Below are positions 41,990-53,185 of a stretch of 64,000 nucleotides of DNA, piece by piece (the stretch's first letter is position 1; every line of letters begins with the position of its first letter). The translations under genes and the position numbers were made by a program. The DNA comes from Hypomyces perniciosus. Taxonomy: Eukaryota > Ascomycota > Sordariomycetes > Hypocreales > Hypocreaceae. The notes beneath the pieces are model-generated. The model did no database searches, was not told where the DNA came from, and saw nothing but the letters and a program-made list of their open reading frames with translations. The stretch lies in NCBI GenBank assembly GCA_008477525.1, contig SPDT01000009.1:372001-436000 (forward strand). The letters are read 5' to 3'.

Positions 41990-42653
41990 TATTTACATTG
42001 TGTTTTTAGGCCGCTTTATTTGATGAATAATTTGTAGCCCGAAGGTATGCATGCACAACACATACATGTACCTAACAAGGGAGAAGGCCAGTAACCCTTG
42101 GAAATCGAAGCCGCAAGATTACACTGAGGCCACTAAGATCGAGTATCAAGCATGATTTTATTGTAAGGTCAGCCAAATAGTAAGGCAGGGGAAACAAGGA
42201 AGGGAGGTCAGCTTGTATCCTTTGTCGCAAAGGAAACTCAGCAGTAGCCACAACGAAGGTCGCACAGCCGCAAGGGCCTAACATTCTAAAGACTGCTCGA
42301 GAATGTTGTTCAAGAGCGCATGAAGTAAAAAATCGAAAGCGTAATTTGTCGAGGGGAAAGCACACATACAGCACCACACACCCACGCCCATGAAGAAACC
42401 GTAGGTAATACGGCTCATAGAAACACGAAGCTGGGGAAAAGAACCAAAAGACACTGAAGTCCTATTTGATCATAATGCCCAAAAATGGAGATAAACGCAC
42501 AACGGGCTGACAGCACTCGTGTGGCTTATAACAATGCAGTGAGGGCCGTATGGTGAAGGAGAGAAAAGGTTGTTGTATGTACAATTGGTAAGGTCTGAAG
42601 CATTCCCAAAAATCAGCCATCAAGTTAGACTCGTCATTCTGTTTAACCAGAGA
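41990..42653. other. No gene recognised
   Basis: 3' flank of the dioxygenase gene. Only short frames without features. Confidence 0.4.
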
Positions 42654-44041
42654 TCATATTCCATCCGAATTTCCTCCAACAGCATCAATATCCAGTCCCC
42701 CAGCTATGAATGTTTCATCCCTCACCTTCTTTAAGAAGGGTAGGAGCACGGTACCACCTGTGCCGGCAAGCTTCATGCTGTCCTTGCAAGATGAAGAGAT
42801 ACTGGTTAAATTTTGACTCGTTCCTCCTCGTGACTTTTTTGAAGGCAAGATGATATATCTGGTCACAATCTGTATGTGCTTGTTCCTCAAGTTGCCGAGT
42901 GCTTTAGCCGCAGCTGTATACGCATTCCTAAGACTTTTTTGCTCGATAGTAATGGGTGGTTGTAGTGCCATCTTCCGGATGCTGCTGATGCTGGAAATGT
43001 GCATTAGAAACCGTCGGTGAGGCGCGGGCATGTAGTCTCTGGCCTCGATATGGAAGCCCTTCTCTCCTCCGCCCTCTTTATGCTCAATACCGAGTATAAT
43101 ATCGAATAATTGGATAAGTGAGCTCTGTCCATTGCTTGGTCCTCGTAGTTGTCGCCATTTCCCCTTACCATTCCCTTCGTCGTAGAAGACACCTCTAGGT
43201 AACCCCACCGCTTCCATATTTTTACTGCCAGCCAGAAACGGCCGTAGCCGAAAGTAGAATATTAAAGGGTCACATTTATCAAGCATCCTCTCAAGAAGAG
43301 CGTCAACATTTTGTATGCATTGCTGTATCTCGGTGAGAGCAGCCGTAACTATTTGATGGTCGCAATTTTGAGCGGCTTCTATAGCTCTAATCATTGTCCA
43401 AATGATATCGGCAGAATAAGCTTCCATGGCGACGCTGATTAGTAAAAACCAGGACTCAGATTCAGTTCCTGTAAATGAAAATAAGGTCCCAAGGTTCTCT
43501 GGTTTAGATAAGTCATCGCATGTACAGGAGAAGTTCCAGATACTCGCGGCAGCGTAATTGAGAATAGGTGGAAGCTCTAGGTACTCCGACACGCGCAGTA
43601 ACGGGATGGCCAATTGCGGTAGCAGGACCTGGACACACGCAGTCAATCAGTATACGCTTGGTACTGCTTGAAAAGCGAAATCGATTGCACCGATACCTTT
43701 TCAGGTTCATCGCCACCCCAAATATATGCCTGGCTCATGTAGGCTAACATCGCGAACGCCCTACGCCACTCCTCCTGAGGGCCCAAACGCTCAGTTGATA
43801 AGACAGGAAGATCTGCAATTGCATCCCGAATTCCACTCTGGATAAGCGCTGGCAGATTTTCGATAATACGCTCCCAAGGCCCATAGTAAGAGTCGGGGAG
43901 TCTACTCAGAGGGTTGCAGTCGGGGAGAAAGCCGTTTTTTGTTATACCGAACTTGTCCAGATCCGCAGTTAATTTCCTGTTTCCGATAGGTGGAAGAGAA
44001 CCACCCAGTAGGGTATCGCGGGAGTTGGTACCGGTTTCCAT
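42654..44041 (-). CDS. Indoleamine 2,3-dioxygenase family protein
   Basis: Exon 1 is 43697-44041 and exon 2 is 42654-43628, with a 68-nt intron (GTATCG donor, TGTCCAG acceptor, phase 0). The product is 439 aa, a normal length. The family is heme-dependent and opens the indole ring of tryptophan to N-formylkynurenine, the first step of the kynurenine route to NAD; it is cytosolic. Diagnostic blocks: NGFLPDCNPLSRLPDSYYGP, LPVLSTERLG, LELPPILNYAA, FTGTESESWFLLISVAME, FYFRLRPFLAGSKN, GVFYDEGNGKG, GPSNGQSSLIQ, APHRRFL and KHIQIVTRYIILPSK, which contains the presumed proximal heme histidine, then GTGGTVLLPFLKKVRDET. No frame damage. Fungi often carry several paralogues, so it may be a specialised rather than the housekeeping copy. 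It lies between the two F-box-like paralogues. Confidence 0.92.
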
Positions 44042-44673
44042 GGAAAGACAGACCGATTGGAGCTAAATGGAAGCGCATGTCTTTAGTTTTCCGATAATGA
44101 CAGCGCACGACTGCAAAGCAGCCCAGAACTTGTTTCTTTATTTATCAAGAACTCACAACCCTTCGTTGCTAAAAGCGTTACAGTATATAGCGGCTGAACC
44201 AAAATGCCTGCCTTTTTTTGTCTACATTTTATTAGTCTAGAAATGGACCTTCTCTGCCACTTATGGCTTGCACTTTTCATTCACTATGATGACCATGTAG
44301 TCATTATGCTGAACAAAATTACAGTAATACGTAGCAACCGGAATCAGTGTCCGCAATTTGTGTGTATGCAATTATCTGGGCACGGACCATAATCCAACGC
44401 GCTGTAATGGGTACTTAGTATTAGATAGTAGATCGGCTTTCTTCAGATGTGCCGATACGTCCGTTGTAGCTGAAATGAGCCTTTATCCCAATACTATCTT
44501 TGATGAGCAATCTCGTTTATCGAGACTCGCTCTTATTGTGGATTGCACTTGCAAAACTCGCTACAAGAACTTACGACAGGTGACAATGCTATACCAGTAG
44601 AAGAATGTATCCATCATGGCTGTTAGACTGGACTAACAATACATCATTCACTTGCTATACTTTGGCGTGAAGG
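44042..44673. other. Dioxygenase 5' flank and an A-type terminus fragment
   Basis: About 44320-44398 (cagtaatacgtagcaaccgg, cagtgtccgcaatttgtgtg, ctgggcacggacc) is a degenerate family A end. The rest has no coding signal. Confidence 0.5.
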
Positions 44674-44687
44674 TGTCACCATTAGTA

Positions 44688-44797
44688 TTTTTTTTTACTA
44701 TTTACGACCACTCTGTATCTAGATACAAAAGCCTCGTCTGGGCAACAGGTCGGTAGGAGCCAGGGGTCTAGATCCTGTTCGCTACGTTTCGCTGGAC
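44688..44797 (-). mobile_element. 110-bp retroposon copy with 14-bp target duplication
   Basis: The host 14-mer TGTCACCATTAGTA occurs at 44674-44687 and again at 44798-44811. Between them, on the minus strand, lies GTCCAGCGAAACGTAGCGAA... CTCCTACCGACC... TTGCCCAGACGAGGC... ending in an A-rich tail (AGTAAAAAAAAA). A long target duplication plus A-rich 3' tail is the signature of SINE-like or 5'-truncated LINE-type insertion. The same 3' sequence ends the 821-bp insertion at 6590-7410, with a different tail. Confidence 0.75.
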
Positions 44798-44811
44798 TGT
44801 CACCATTAGTA

Positions 44812-45728
44812 ATACATTGAAAATATGTTGAAAACTGTCTCTTGAATACCTGAGAACTCGGTGACTTTGCATTTGTCTTATACTGTAACAGAGGTAATAT
44901 AGAGTAAGCAGACAAGGTACAGTAGAAGGCTGAATAGATGTCGCTAGATTTTTATTTAAGTTTTTTAAGGACCGCAGGGTAGGCCTGTGGTTTTTTTTTG
45001 TGTGGCTTTGCCTGTAGCGGGGAGGTACTGAGGGAGGAGTACCACGTAACAAAGGCAGAACTGGCCGTTACCCTGCCCCACTACCGTCTCTGGCCCCATC
45101 GGCCAGTAGAGGATTTTCCTTCACTCTCATCAATCAGAATAAGTGTCCTAGGCTTGGTAGGCATTTAGCAGGAATCCTGCTGACCGAGAGCCAAGTCCTG
45201 AGACTTCTAAAGGCGAAAGATATCCCGGTAGTTGTAGAGGCACTGTCTGTGCCTAGATGCGAAAGGAATCAAGAGAATAGGTACAGCCTGTAGCAAACAA
45301 GGTTATATTTCTTGGTTGATTTGGGCATTATTTTAATGATCTTCTGTTAAATATGCGATTAAGGGTGATTAACACTTAGGGTCGCTGTCAGACAGCAGAT
45401 CAGGAGGAGAATGAAAGAGTCTGGAGGAAATGGCTAGAACAAAGCACTCTGGAAATACGCGAGAGGTCAAAGCTTATGAGTGGGATGGTGATTGTATTAA
45501 TCTCTGCCCTCCCCTCTTTCTTGGGGGGTATAAGTTGCCCTCTATATACCTGCTCACAAGTACCTAGCCGCTTCCTCGCTGGATGCGGACGGGCCGATAC
45601 TGTATCTTACAGCATACATATAATAGAGGGCTTGGGTTGGTCCCTCTTGTCTCCAAACAATCGTGCAATATTTTTACAATTCTAGCCGCAGTCCATAGTT
45701 CCATCGGCTCGGTTCATTTATTAGGTGC
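44812..45728. other. No gene; weak LTR family 2 relic
   Basis: Around 45470-45545 the block gtgattgtattaatctctgcc, ccctc...tataagttg matches, inverted, the central part of the family 2 LTRs (28039, 63014, 12018). Ends could not be fixed. The remainder is non-coding. Confidence 0.4.
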
Positions 45729-46998
45729 TCAATGTTCTTCTGAAAGTAGAGTTTCCTCAATAAATAGAACTCCGAGAGCCATCAAGTCCCAACCGTCAGG
45801 CACATCCGTGAGACCAAAGGATCCTGGCCTAGTGAGAGCGTGAAGTATCTCTTCCCAGCGGTTTTTATCCCATAGAGTTGCGCCCCAAAGGCCAAAGTGT
45901 CCACCTAACAAAGCTGATTCATGCTGGATCAGGTCTGATAGTTGCGGATTACCACCAAGCACCTCAATCTGCCTGTTTTCGAACTCCCTCCAGCACTGGA
46001 AACTCCTCTCGTCGTCTTTCCAGAATGACTGGTACCGTTGAAACGTTCTCCATTTTTGGCACCAGCTATTACTGAGTGCTTGACAAAGGATTGTGTCAAA
46101 GGCGAAACCGCGCTCATACAATGCGGGCATCGCTTGTACTTCGATAGCCTCATCCAACCTCGATGGACCCATCACACAGAGTGCGTGATGAATAGCGTCA
46201 AGGCCAGAGACTAAAATACAGGAAAGCGATTGATCGTCTACTGCTTGATCATAAGCTATTCTGTTAGTACCTATTAAGCTAATGGATATGCTGCGAAATG
46301 AAAGGGGAGAACAAAAACCTACCGATGCCGTAGAATGCTCTTCGGAAACATGCCCTAATCCCGATAACTTGAAAAAACTCCCACGGTGCCATTAGTTGCT
46401 CGACAATGCACTTCTGAAATTCGTTTCGGAACCGGTCCAAATGGTGTGTATTGTAATGTGAAGTGGCGCGTAAGTTTTGACAAAGGGAGGAAAGAATGTT
46501 GAAAAGGTAAATAGCTTGGTGAACTCGGATGCGCTCTGACAGAGATGGCTTAGGGAAACAGACAGCGCCCCGTAATGGGAAAAGGCTTTGCCTTTCTCTG
46601 TAGGAACAATCTCCAATCACCAGTTTACATAGCTCCGCAACCTTCTTTTCCGTACGAGAGATAAACAGAGCTTCTCGTGGCGAAACAGTAAAGGTTTCTA
46701 CGCTGTCACGGTGGTGACGAAGCTTGTCGATGTGCAATGTAATAACGCTAAAATCGGTAATAGATTCAAAGTCAGGTAAGGAATAATTCCCTTTGAAATA
46801 AATGAAGTTCGTCGTTGCATGGGTGTAGATTTCGTGAGGAAGCTCATTCTTCAGGACGGAAGTTGTGATCGATCTCTCACAGTATGAAAAGGCTGTGTAG
46901 AACCAAGGATGGGCCAGAATCGCAGTTTGCAACGAGTTTATATCTGGCAGAAACTCAAGAACTTTACAAACAAGTTCTAATGGTAAGTGAATAGCCAT
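45729..46998 (-). CDS. F-box-like protein, intact paralogue
   Basis: Exon 1 is 46323-46998 and exon 2 is 45729-46270, with a 52-nt intron (GTAGGT donor, TTAATAG acceptor, phase 1). The product is 405 aa. The N-terminus MAIHLPLELVCKVLEFLPDI has the F-box-like leucine/proline pattern (LPxELVxxxLEFL). The remainder (FCLSERIRVHQAIYLFNILS-like block, RFRNEFQKCIVEQLMAPWE, NRWEEILHALTRPG) is an uncharacterised fungal family. F-box proteins normally link substrates to SCF ubiquitin ligases via Skp1; that role is inferred from the N-terminus only. It is ~60-70% identical by eye to the frameshifted copy at 38565-39838, in the same orientation ~7 kb away, so the locus arose by segmental duplication. Confidence 0.75.
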
Positions 46999-47244
46999 TT
47001 AGTTTGAATTATCGTTAAGAAATATAGAATGGACTGAGGATTGGATTCGACGTTTTCATCCTCCAGGCTGGATCCTTGGGGTATGTAAATGAAACTTCCG
47101 TCTTCTCAGTTGACGCCAAAAGCTGTTTGCACATGTATGTGCCAGGCAATTAAGCGCCTATCGCAAAATGGCAATCTGACTGATTAAATTATGTACATTT
47201 TCCCTCTATATTTTAGTAACTTATTTTAACAATTTGGTACATCG
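46999..47244. other. 5' flank of the F-box-like gene
   Basis: Nothing specific recognised. Confidence 0.35.
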
Positions 47245-47436
47245 AGTAATATGCTGCGTTTCGTCGCGCTGCGCCTGCTGAATTTCGACGAAATTTGTAC
47301 CTGGGCCATGGTTAGGTGTAGCTCAAGTACCATGTGTGTGCATGGGCAGTATTCAGCACTGCGGTTGATATGTCCGTGCGCTTTAGTTTTTAAAAGAGTT
47401 TACTCGGACAGAACGGCGACTTCGCTCCTAACTGTA
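47245..47436 (-). mobile_element. Family B left-end fragment, reversed
   Basis: The reverse complement starts at TA with CAGTTAGGAGCGAAGTCGCC and follows the B-left order (aagcgcacggacata, gtacttgagctacac, atggcccaggtac). No right end. Confidence 0.65.
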
Positions 47437-47604
47437 TGTATAATAATGGAAGTAATTTTAGGCTTTATGGATGCTCATTTGACGAAGCGAGATGTTGATT
47501 TCATAAATGATGCTAAAAGCCATAAATGGATTTTGGTTAGGCCAGCGTTAAAGTACTACACAATTTCACCCCACTGTACGGAGTAGATGTACCCAGTACG
47601 GAGT

Positions 47605-47929
47605 ATGCACTAGCTATCGAATGTAACAGCCTGGCCTGTGCCCAGAAACCTTTATGTGTTGGATTGAGGTTTATGTAACAGGGGCGTATGTCGCCTGTAT
47701 CCCGAAGTTGGTGTGGAAATAGCAAGAAATGACCCACACGAGGAAAAGGGGGTCAGGGAAGAAAAAGCCCTCGGAAAACCACGAGATAGGCTGAACAACG
47801 CGAATACACACATCAATCAGCAAGTCTTGCTGATCCCCAATAGATTGAACCCATCGTGCTGTATATGCCTCCCTCGTGAATCTAACACTATGCAAGACAA
47901 AATGTGGACACTGATTTCGGCCGCTACAA
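47605..47929 (+). mobile_element. Family A right-end fragment, split by an LTR
   Basis: gcactagctatcgaatgtaac and cctgtgcccagaaacc (47605-47651) continue after the LTR with gcaagacaaaatgtggacactgatttcgg, ccgctac. Together they make one A-type terminus interrupted at 47657-47887. Confidence 0.65.
47657..47887 (+). mobile_element. Solo LTR, family 1 (231 bp)
   Basis: TGTTGGATTGAGG...GAATCTAACA, with inverted ends TGTTGGATT/AATCTAACA. Flanking 5-mers TTATG (47652-47656) and CTATG (47888-47892) differ at one base, a slightly decayed target duplication. It aligns end to end with 24898-25117. It sits inside a family A terminus, so it is younger than that element. Confidence 0.8.
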
Positions 47930-48020
47930 CACAAGCACTGCGGCAATGAAGGAGCAACCCCAAAAAGTTCCATCCTTCATTCACGAAGGTACATACATAC
48001 ATACATTATGTATGTATGTA

Positions 48021-48467
48021 CAGTAGAGGCCGAAATGAGTGTCCGCATTTTGTATATAGAAAGTGTCTGGGCACAGACCATGCCTCTGATTTCCGTAGCC
48101 GATACTTCCATAAACACGCCTTCTTAATGTTTACCTAATATTACATAAGAACAATTTCGCCATTGTCATATAGAAGGGAACGGCAAGAAACAGCCGAAAG
48201 TCGCTCTAAGCTCTGTATGAGTAGAAAAGGCTTTAGATCAATAAGTGCTGTGTTTTTAAGTTGCTGCTTCTGACTTTTAAGAAGAAAAAAGATCAAAATC
48301 TTAACATATAACATTAAAAATCCATAAATGGCTTCTGTTAGGCTAATGTTAACGAATAACCTGATAAGCCTCATCCTATAGTACTAGCTACAGCAGGCAG
48401 CAGTCTGGTCCGTGCCCAGAGAGTTTCTAAACACGCAAATCGCGGACACTCATTTCGGCCTTTACTG
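48021..48467 (+). mobile_element. MITE family A, complete copy (447 bp)
   Basis: TA at 48019-48020 and 48468-48469, within a TATG/TACA microsatellite. Ends CAGTAGAGGCCGAAATGAG and GGCCTTTACTG. A 77-codon minus-strand frame (48141-48374) is very similar to that in the 2980-3429 copy. Confidence 0.88.
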
Positions 48468-48712
48468 TATGTAATAAGAGATACATAGTCAAGAATCAAG
48501 TCAGGCTGCTTTCACCCTCCAATTTGACCGGTCAATCGTTTAAAGTATGTGAGTACACAGGTTTGCAGCCACATTATGCCCAAAATCGGATCATGCTTCG
48601 AGGATCTTTAGATTCTAGATATTAACGGATATCCAAGATAGCTCGTAGAGGTCCTACCGAAAAAGTATTTATTTGGTGCAAGGACCCTCGCTGCATTTAC
48701 AATCCAGTAATC

Positions 48713-49629
48713 ATGAAGAAATTCCTCAAGTACAAAGAATACATAATTCTTGCGCTTCTCTGTATCTTTACGACAATTGTTTCTATCATTGCACTCAAAA
48801 GCCTGACTGACAGCAAGAGCAAGGGTCAAGGCATTGTTAAACTCTCGGTATTTAACTCTCCATCTTCAAGAACTCCGCGCAACAGTTTAGAAAGCGTCCG
48901 AGTAACAAGGTAATTAACAAATCTTAACCATGTCGTCAGGTTGGTGCTCCCCATTTGGGACGTGGAATCCCCGGTCCACTGCAGACTGTTGCGGCCAAAG
49001 CAACCGAGGTTCGAGCCAGTGTTGTTGCGCAGGCTACACGGGTAAACAATCTAGTACCTGATATAGTGAGCAGTGCCATTGCAGCTGGAGAGACTCTTAT
49101 CAGCAAATATGTACCTACCGGCGGTTCTGTTGGCTCGGAAGAGGGTTGCATCAACTTTGGTGATGACTCGAAATGCTCACCGTTCCAGACGTTGAACGTA
49201 ACCTTCCGGTGTTGCTTTGGTTGTCTCTTGGTTTCCTCTGCAGTATGTTTCGCATACTTTGCATATCGCTTGCTCCCGCCACAAAGACGGCCTTTCCCAT
49301 GCAAATGGGCCCACCATGTACTTTTCGTGGCCCTCTTTTTCAGTGTATTCGGATGGATATTTTCCCTGCTATCCGTGTTCATAACAGTGTTCATTCGGGA
49401 GCTGGCTGAACACTTTGAAAGAATGATTCATGGTCGCTTACAACTTGGTGCGGTTTTTTGGGGCTCCCGGATCATTCTTGTTTTTACTTCTTGTCATCTA
49501 GTGTTCACTTGGCTTTATTTACGGTCATCCGTTGAGGATAATCATGAGGCCACACAAAGCACACCACCATCCATGGAGTCAACCGAAAATTTCGACGACA
49601 AATCCTATACTTACAACATACAGGAATAA
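48713..49629 (+). CDS. Four-helix integral membrane protein, unknown function
   Basis: Likely two exons: 48713-48847 and 48940-49629 (92-nt intron, GTATTT donor, TCGTCAG acceptor, phase 0), giving 274 aa. A shorter 38-nt intron starting at 48902 is also in phase and would add 18 residues. Segment 1 (YIILALLCIFTTIVSIIAL, residues ~9-27) is an N-terminal membrane anchor. After a ~70-residue loop (GRGIPGPLQTVAAKATEV, LVPDIVSSAIAAGETLISKY, a cysteine pair CINFGDDSKC) come three more hydrophobic segments. The topology resembles the claudin-like SUR7/PalI proteins of fungal membranes, and similar uncharacterised Eurotiales proteins share the PGPLQTVAAKATEV block (from memory). The C-terminus is polar and acidic. 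It appears intact. Confidence 0.7.
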
Positions 49630-51016
49630 ACCCACACAATATGGTGGCTAAATTAGATTGAAGACAAGAGCTTAGTTTCTCTACCTAATGGATCAACTAG
49701 AGTGGGCTTTGTAATTCAGACTTGGGCTGGATTATCTGCATACAGAGTATGAGCTCATGAATAGTGGAGATGATTGGAGATTAGTATTATATTTTGGACT
49801 AGAAGACTCAAGAAGATATGCATGCTACATGTATGTATAAGAAGTACATCCTCAGTCTTTGATGAGACTCATGTTTGTAATTGAGAGATACGAACTAAAG
49901 TCCGCCAGGACACTTCTTGCTAAATTTTTAAACTCTCCCACGCAAGTGGCACAAGAGTCATATGTGCGAGTAATTTGCAAACATTTTATTCCAGCTAATA
50001 AGCAAGCCGGATCTGTTCAAACAAAACTTGAACACGCCGTTCAAGTCCAGCGAAGCAACTAACAACCCTATTGAGGTGTGTGTGGGTGTGCTATATACGG
50101 CCACATAGCTGCTCTGGTCACAGCCAGCGATGTAACAGACGCAACAATTCACAGCTCTCACGCTCCCATCTCAAGGAAGAGAATAACGTGTCAGACAACG
50201 GGTAGTGTAGAGGACAGTGAGGGAGTATGGGTAGATGAGGTAGCAGCTAATAGGATGGTAGTTTCGCTGGGAATACGCAGGCTAGGGGTAGTGGGGTGGT
50301 TGTATTTACCTCTGAGGCCCAGTACATCATTCACCGGCCAATTATGCCACTCCCTCACCATTTGGCTGCTGCACTTCGGGCCCGGAGATATTATATAACA
50401 CACTAAATTTTAGAGACAGGGCTATCCAATGGTTAGTTTGATGCAAGGTATACATTTATTTTCGGCAAATTGTTGACTGTTTGAACAAGGCTGTAATACA
50501 ATGCCACCGTGGGCGGTTATCACACAGCAGCGGTCGATGGGATGACTGAACGAGGTATGTGGTTCCTATCCATAGACAAACGAGGAATTTTGATTTATTA
50601 TATATGCAAGCGTAAAGTTTTCTCCTTAAATACATCAATGGTTATTTATCAAGGATGTGTGAGGCACAAGGGATCAGTTGAGAGAATAAGTAAATAGTCT
50701 TACACGTATAAATGAGACAGCGATGTGGGCGTTTGCAGGTGTATGTCCCCTAATTCTAACTGTATTATGTATGTGGTAGCCATAGAACGGCTTCTCATGT
50801 CTAAAAATCCTTAGAACAACTTCATTGCCTAGCAGCTGATGCACAACAACTTGGTGTGCCGGAGTCTGTCGTTGGGCCTCATTTTTACCTGAAAGAGCCG
50901 TCACACGATGTTTGGGAGGTTATGTCTTTAACTGTTAGTCGATTACTCTGGTTTGGGTAGAGAGTAAAGAGTCTCGTTGTCCGATTTAGACAAATTTTGT
51001 TTTCAATCACCGCCGT
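49630..51016. other. No gene recognised
   Basis: Frames at 49859-50062 and 50674-50904 have no features. Near 50710-50765 (gtgggcg...ctaattctaactg followed by TA) there may be a very degenerate B terminus. Nothing else. Confidence 0.35.
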
Positions 51017-51319
51017 TCAGTCATCCAATTGATTCGCTGACCAAGACTGCAACTCTTTGGAACTTCCACCTGGACATCTGGGTGTACCTTGAATGCCTCC
51101 AATTACCCATAGAACAATATCTACAACTGTCCAGAGACCGTAGCCCTCGAAGGTAAGCAGTTCAAATACAGCTAAAGGACCGAGGAAATTAGATAATAAC
51201 ATGGCTATGCCTTCCTGCCGATATGTACAATGGACATTGAAACTTAAAGAACATCTTGCGGGCGTTTGAAGGATGTGAGTTGAAGGGTTTAGCTCTGCAT
51301 AGTAATAATGGCCCTTCAA
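51017..51319 (-). pseudogene. TM2 domain protein, degenerate copy
   Basis: The second TM2 helix and its tail are clear (GYGLWTVVDIVLWVIGGIQG, TPRCPGGSS), but the first helix and D-x-F-Y turn are reduced to LLSNFLGPLAVFELLTFE. About 10-12 residues normally found between LGP and LAVFKLLT are missing. The N-terminal 40 residues look unlike a normal start. It is probably a decayed relative of the gene at 30101-30394, though not a recent duplicate. Confidence 0.55.
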
Positions 51320-51692
51320 CGTTAGTCAGTGGCATTGTATGGCGACGCCTACGTCCAATACAATACAATTTATTAACGCCCGGCGGCTAGGCCGAAAGAG
51401 CAACTCTAGCTAGTGTACATGTGCGTTTCTCAAGTTTGCCATGTCTCCTTAAAGCCCATGCGGTATCTTTCTTCTGTTTATCCTGTCTTGCATTCCTTAT
51501 TTCTACGTGTTCTCGTGGTTTAGTAACATCTTATTAGCAAGCCAGCCTGGAGGCGATTTTACAAGTGTTCAGCGTCCTATCTTCGGCGACTGAAGCGTTG
51601 CCTGCTGTTCGTGCCACGAGGTGATGAGTATAGGTTGGGTCGGGTGTGCGGTGGGTTAGTAGGTCAGAGGTGTGCGGGTTCATTCCCCGCGG
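51320..51692. other. No gene recognised
   Basis: Presumed 3' flank/3' UTR of the LINE relic at 51693-52657. No tail or target duplication could be defined. About 51350-51400 resembles sequence at 36565-36610 (ttaataaattgt / ggccgaaagagcaactcta). Confidence 0.4.
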
Positions 51693-52657
51693 TTAATTTG
51701 CATCTAGTCGGCCGGTGGCCATTGCGAACCGGATTGCCGCTCACACTGCTTCTAGGTTTGGTGTTCATTTGTCGTTATCTGACGGGGACTTTCCTCCTAA
51801 GTAGAAGGAGATGTTGCCTCTTTGGGTTCCGTACATTAGAGCATCTGTTCGGTTTGTTGTCCACTTTCTGCATCGAAAGAGGAAGTGATCAACCGTTTCT
51901 CTTTCATGTCCGCATTCGCACTGATCTGTTGGTGCCGCATTGATTCCATGGAGATAGGCGTTCAGTCTTGCTAGGTTGAGCGTTGTCGATTGCGTTAGCA
52001 CCCTGTCGGGTGGCCTGCCGTGCCTGCTCTTTAGCTCGCTTAAGCAGTTAGTTTTCGTCGCTTGTAGGAATCCATGGGACTGTCACTGCGTTCCCGTTTT
52101 CCCCTAACCCTTTGATCGAGTCGTAGATACACCGGATGTATTCTTGCCCCGACTGTTGGCGTGGTTGTTTGAGCGTGAGCACGGCTGCTTTGTTGCTCGT
52201 TAGCAGCGCGATGCTCCGGTGGCTAACCCTTGGTAGGTGTCGTCTTAGAGCGTATGCTATCGCTGCTAGTTCTCCACTGTAAGGGTTCTGTTCCGTTCTC
52301 TTGCCCAGTATGAAGGAGAAGATCTCGGTCTTCGGGCCACCGCGTACGGAGGCCAGCATCTGGATGGCTCCGCCAACCCCACCAGTTCGTTCCGCGCTGA
52401 GCTGCTGCCACGCGAATGGCCCAGCCTGCATCTGCTTTGGTTGCTGATGTTTCATCGGCGATAGGGTGTATACGCTCTTCCCATGGTGCCAGTGTGAACG
52501 GGTTAATGGCCTCTAGCTCTTCCATCTCTATGTTCTTGAGCGCTATTGTCACTTGATAGAGCGGCGACCGGTGGGATCTCCTGAATGCTCGGATGCGCGA
52601 GGTTGTTCGACGGAGGGGGTTGGTTTCGGGCAGCGTATGAATATCCGTCCACATTTT
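51693..52657 (-). mobile_element. Tad1-type LINE, 3' end of ORF2 (RNase H and zinc knuckle), broken
   Basis: Minus-strand pieces read TLPETNPLRRTTSRIRAFRR, HRSPLYQVTIALKNIEMEEL, INPFTLAPWEERIH. Then, after a frameshift near 52430, come the RNase H-like part (GGVGGAIQMLASV, TEQNPYSGELAAIAYALRRH, LLTSNKAAVLTLKQPRQQSG) and the terminal zinc-binding segment CECGHERETVDHFLFRC with FYLGGKSPSD, followed by a frame ending ATGRLDAN and a stop at 51693. This is the usual order at the end of fungal Tad1-clade ORF2. Endonuclease and reverse transcriptase domains are absent (5' truncation). An internal deletion lies near 52000-52050. Confidence 0.8.
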
Positions 52658-52859
52658 AATTAATTGCCTTCCTCCAGAACCGCTCTTGCGCGATATGAGC
52701 CTCCGCCTCCGCCACGCTCGTGGCTACCACTCCTATGTATGTACTTTTTGAAACCTCCTTTGACTTAGTTTCTAAGGAACAGCAGAAAATGGCTGAAAAT
52801 TAACAGCCAATGGGAGGCGTGAACAGACTCAGTCAGCCTTACGCAAATATCTTGACGTA

Positions 52860-53185
52860 CATGCCGCAAGGATCACAAAGGTTAGCTTAGTACAAGACCC
52901 ACATCCTGATTTTAATTGGCTAATAATACAGCAGTATATTTCCATATAAAATACTATACAGAGTGACCTCTTCCCTAATCTGCAATAATTTGACGATATC
53001 AATGCCACGGCGACTGAGGTTATTGATCGTGATGGTGGCCTTTCTGATTATTATGGTGTACCGAGGACTTGATTTTGATGGTGACTTGATAGTATTTAGA
53101 AGTACTATGACTTACTTTTTATCAGCCAATCAAAATCGGGATATAGGTCTTGTACAAAGCTAACCTTTGTGATTCTTGCGGCATG
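52860..53185. mobile_element. MITE family E with ~65-bp inverted repeats (326 bp)
   Basis: TA at 52858-52859 and 53186-53187. The left end CATGCCGCAAGGATCACAAA and the right end (reversed) CATGCCGCAAGAATCACAAA match, and identity continues inward through GGTTAGCTT, TACAAGACC and GATTTTAATTGGCT. The middle ~190 bp is non-coding. It could fold into a long hairpin. Only copy seen in this window. Confidence 0.85.

Noticed and set aside
51640..51700. tRNA-like T-arm (GCGGG-TTCATTC-CCCGC)
   Set aside because: The stem-loop fits by size, but the loop lacks the conserved GGTTCGANTCC pattern and no acceptor, D or anticodon arms can be drawn. It lies at the end of the LINE relic.
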